The notes under the pieces are model-generated. The model did no database searches and was not told the DNA's origin. It saw nothing but the letters and a program-made list of their open reading frames with translations. A stretch of 44,010 bases of DNA from Asterionellopsis glacialis (lineage: Eukaryota; Bacillariophyta; Plagiogrammaphyceae; Rhaphoneidales; Asterionellopsidaceae): the NCBI GenBank assembly GCA_014885115.2, contig WKLE02003029.1, positions 1 to 44,010 on the forward strand. The letters run 5' to 3'. Position numbers and translations under genes: made by a program. Shown here piece after piece: positions 41,486 to 44,010 of this stretch (position 1 is the stretch's first letter; each line of letters starts with the position of its first letter).

Positions 41486-42454
41486 CTATCGGTCTCTAGC
41501 TGCCACATAACCATGTTGGATTGCCCACCGTACAAGTTCCGTACGAGTTCGTGTTTGTGTTTCCAGATACATTTTTTGAATCATTCTATTCACACCAATC
41601 ACACTCACTCCTCGCTTTTCTGCTATCTCCCCGTTTGTGTATCCCTTGCAAAGGTACTCGAGGACCTCTCGTTCTGCAAGTGTCAGATACACGTTTGTTT
41701 TCTTGACAACATTTGCTCCATTTTTTCGTAGGATTTGTTTGATATTTGACAGTTCATCCTTAAGATCCACAAATTTGCCAGTCTCTCCTGTCATTTGCTG
41801 TCTCCGTTCAATAGAATTATCAATAATAGTTAACAGTTCATCTGGATTGAATGGTTTGGGTAGGTACGCATCAGCTCCAGCCTTGTATCCAGCAATTCGA
41901 TCTTGTGTCAAGGCCTTGGCAGTAAGTAATATGACAGGCACTCTTGCAAGTCGTTCGTCTGCTCGAATCAGTCCCAATAATTCCAATCCATCCTTTCCAG
42001 GCATTCGAATGTCGCTTACAATCACATCAGGGATAGGTGGAAGATCACCATCTGACTTTGGCTTGGCACATACCTCCAACATGGCATCCGCATCTGCGCA
42101 AGCTGTTACCTGATATCCCTGATCGTACAAATAATCTCCCACAGCTAACCGAATGGCCTCTTCATCGTCTACAATAATGATCCAATGTTTGTTCCTCTTT
42201 AGAAAGTTTGGATCACGAATTTTGTATTCTTCTGTATTCTCAGCATTGCTCTGGTCGGTCTCACTACTCGCGGACAAAAGTACTGTACTTTTGTCGAGTT
42301 CCTGTCTTGTTGTTCGTTCTTGTCGAACGTGCTGTCTTGAAGTTCTGAGTGTATCTCTTGGGGATCTAGAAAAGGCGAATCCTTCTGTATAAAATACTTG
42401 CAAAGCAAGCAATAATGCAACAAGTCCTTTTGTAAGCTCCATCATTTTTATCAT
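41486..42454 (-). CDS. ycf29-like: Plastid-targeted NarL/LuxR response regulator, Ycf29-like
   Basis: A 322-residue single-exon protein. The start (ELTKGLVALLLALQVFYTEGFA, shown here in parts: core LVALLLALQVFYTEGFAF) is a signal peptide with an Ala-Phe step, then a basic Ser/Thr/Arg stretch, which predicts plastid import. The receiver domain is about 90-215 with every key residue: VDDEEA acidic pair, VSDIRMPG phospho-Asp, LLTAKALTQDR Thr, and YLPKPFNPDE Lys. A LuxR-type helix-turn-helix follows (about 258-315: LTLAEREVLEYLCKGYTNGE, ending RTELVRWAIQHG). LTAK...DRI.GYK.GADAY.PKPF and the RTELVR end match what I recall of Ycf29, a red-algal plastid-encoded regulator. It probably regulates plastid transcription; its kinase is unknown. 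It diverges from rbfA. Confidence 0.87.
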   Translation of the reverse strand: MIKMMELTKGLVALLLALQVFYTEGFAFSRSPRDTLRTSRQHVRQERTTRQELDKSTVLLSASSETDQSNAENTEEYKIRDPNFLKRNKHWIIIVDDEEAIRLAVGDYLYDQGYQVTACADADAMLEVCAKPKSDGDLPPIPDVIVSDIRMPGKDGLELLGLIRADERLARVPVILLTAKALTQDRIAGYKAGADAYLPKPFNPDELLTIIDNSIERRQQMTGETGKFVDLKDELSNIKQILRKNGANVVKKTNVYLTLAEREVLEYLCKGYTNGEIAEKRGVSVIGVNRMIQKMYLETQTRTRTELVRWAIQHGYVAARDR

Positions 42455-43012
42455 TCCATTACTTTACTTCTAGTGTGTGTGTGTCTGCTACACCGAAAGT
42501 TTTTTCTTGACTGCCGGTTTCTTTTCTTTTCACAGATTTTCCAACCAAATGGCTTCGGTTCTTCTTGTTCGATGATGATTATGATGATGATTCGTCTTTC
42601 GGTCTTGCTTTTTTGCTTGGCTGGCGCCTGTGCTTTTTCATTTCTGTGTGGCACCCCACAATCTGACACATGCGCAGTATGTTTCGTGCGTTGTAAAAAT
42701 TGTGGGCGAATGACAGACATTCACTGATGGGCAAGATGAATGTTGCTGGAAACCAACCGCTGGTGGATGTCAGTGCTGCGTTGGGAGCAAACAACAGGAG
42801 AAACAGCGCAGATGTTTCCTTTCTAGAGAGAAAATACACACACATCTGAACCTTGCTACAGAACAAACAACCCATCAAGAACAAAACAGAACACTACGTA
42901 CTCCAAGTAGTGAAAACATTGTAAACAACCGAGAGCATTGCGTTCGTCGATCCTTGTAACTTATTACTGCCTACTCTATTTTTGTGAAAGACTAAAAAAT
43001 ACGTATATAAAA
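42455..43012. promoter_or_regulatory. Divergent promoter region, response regulator / rbfA
   Basis: About 560 bases between the divergent starts of two genes for plastid proteins. Co-regulation from shared sites is possible. A TATA-like tatataaaa is at about 43003-43011, immediately before the rbfA ATG, probably too close to act as a TATA box for that start. Open frames in this stretch show no domain. Confidence 0.4.
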
Positions 43013-43699
43013 ATGATTGGAAATAATAGAAGATCCGTACTCAGTAGCTTACTTGTCATCTCCTTCTTGGTCTTGGCCACTGTAGCGTTCCAAACGCCCT
43101 TTGTTTCTGAGAGAACATGCAAAAATTCAGCGTTGAATATGGCATATTATACCAAAGGAAATCATGGAAGATCATCTCCTCGTGGTGGTAAGGAACGGTC
43201 ACTACGTCAGGAAAGAGTTGGTCATGTCGTACGGTCCGAGATTGCAGGAATCCTTCATAGAGGGATTATCAAGGGAGATGCTGATTTCATTGATGCAGAT
43301 CTTCGAGAACGCATTAGTGTAGTCAATGCAGATGTTTCACCTGACCTTCGACAGGCACGTATTACCGTATCGGTCATTAAAAGTAATGAAGAAGATAATA
43401 ATCATGCAGTTGATAGGCGTCGTGCATATTCATGGTTGGTACGGAACACCAAACCTATCCGCCATACTATGGCACAACGGTTGAAACATATGAAAACAGT
43501 CCCAAATCTTAGTTTTGTTCAGGCAGATGTATCAGCAGCGGTTGATGTGATGTATCTTATTGATAAAGTTTCCTCTTCAGGATACAAACGAGAAAATATT
43601 GATAGTAGTTTGCCACAGGGAGTATATGGAGGAATTGATTTCGATGAAGATGATGACGATTGGGACGATGAAGATTTTGATCTTGAGGATGATGAGTAA
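43013..43699 (+). CDS. rbfA: Plastid ribosome-binding factor A
   Basis: RbfA helps the small ribosomal subunit mature, binding near the 5' end of 16S rRNA. The 228-residue product starts at ATG 43013 with a signal peptide ending LVLATVAFQTPF, a good Ala-Phe plastid signature, then a basic linker (YYTKGNHGRSSPRGGKERSL). The RbfA domain covers about 65-185: RQERVGHVVRSEIAGILHRG, ISVVNADVSPDLRQARITVS, then LVRNTKPIRHTMAQRLKHMK and PNLSFVQ, giving the KH-like fold. The tail is strongly acidic (FDEDDDDWDDEDFDLEDDE), which bacterial RbfA lacks. An upstream non-ATG extension of the frame is not needed. Confidence 0.93.
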   Translation: MIGNNRRSVLSSLLVISFLVLATVAFQTPFVSERTCKNSALNMAYYTKGNHGRSSPRGGKERSLRQERVGHVVRSEIAGILHRGIIKGDADFIDADLRERISVVNADVSPDLRQARITVSVIKSNEEDNNHAVDRRRAYSWLVRNTKPIRHTMAQRLKHMKTVPNLSFVQADVSAAVDVMYLIDKVSSSGYKRENIDSSLPQGVYGGIDFDEDDDDWDDEDFDLEDDE

Positions 43700-43911
43700 T
43701 CATCAAGTTTTGATCCCAAACCTAATCATTCAGTGTATTCCATTTGCTTTGCAGTTTTTGGTTAACGCGTATGATGATCTAAAAATAAAAGCATACTTTT
43801 CCATAATTTTTTATCCAACTGTGCTACATCTAGTTTCATATTTCTACGAGTTATGGAATCCCGTCTCAATCTCTACACCCTGAACGAAAAAAATCTTGTA
43901 ATCAAGAATTC

Positions 43912-44010
43912 ATGACACGAAGAGATCAATTAGGTTTGTTGGAAAGGGGAAAGAGCGGAGGCGAGTTAGTAGCGGTAGATTGGGAAGATGCTCGGTCAAG
44001 AATTCTTGAA
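43912..44010 (+). CDS. Possible start of a gene cut by the right edge
   Basis: From ATG 43912 the plus strand is open for 33 codons to the end of the window. The translation (MTRRDQLGLLERGKSGGELV, continuing VAVDWEDARSRILE) is polar and looks more like protein than the surrounding spacer. The same frame is open back to a stop near 43831, so it may also be an internal exon. I do not recognise the family from so few residues. Confidence 0.4.
   Translation, partial: MTRRDQLGLLERGKSGGELVAVDWEDARSRILE

Overview
The window looks like nuclear DNA of a diatom or a close photosynthetic stramenopile. Three things in the sequence support this. It carries compact, single-copy eukaryotic genes with short GT-AG introns; I can place nine, from about 93 to 192 bases. 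Two recognisable plastid proteins, RbfA and a Ycf29-type response regulator, start with a secretory signal peptide ending in an Ala-Phe step, the hallmark of plastid import across four membranes, and a third unknown protein has a similar leader. The spacers are AT-rich and the proteins carry Asn, Gln and Pro runs. I cannot name the species.

Layout. 0.8-7 kb: a SAM methyltransferase (+), ribulose-phosphate 3-epimerase (-), a short membrane-anchored sulfotransferase-like protein (+) and a secreted or organellar PD-(D/E)XK nuclease of YqaJ/lambda-exonuclease type (-). 7.6-12 kb: the chromatin subunit DMAP1/SWC4 (+), convergent with an unknown coiled-coil protein (-). 12-14.7 kb: a gene-poor spacer with a 147-base near-perfect hairpin and a 22-bp perfect palindrome. 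14.7-16.8 kb: a cysteine-rich, probably GPI-anchored surface protein with ELWxxDGT repeats. 16.8-19.3 kb: a second poor spacer with a diverged tandem repeat and a possible broken coding fragment. 19.3-27 kb: a Pro/Gln-rich zinc-knuckle protein, the APC/C activator Cdh1/FZR1 (two exons) and a coiled-coil protein. 27-28.9 kb: a palindrome-dense spacer.

28.9-44 kb is the dense part: Pol I subunit RPA43 (two exons), a two-Costars-domain protein (two exons), a NUFIP1-type snoRNP assembly factor, a probable plastid protein of unknown function, a small PH-like protein (three exons), a Popeye-like membrane protein (two exons), an MsrB-like protein without zinc cysteines (three exons), the plastid response regulator, RbfA, and the first codons of a possible further gene at the right edge.

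These genes do not form one pathway. Loose themes are ribosome production (RPA43, NUFIP1, RbfA), chromatin and the cell cycle (DMAP1, Cdh1) and plastid gene expression (RbfA, the response regulator). Genes alternate strand often, giving several divergent pairs that may share promoters. I saw no rRNA, tRNA, CRISPR array, complete transposon or virus.
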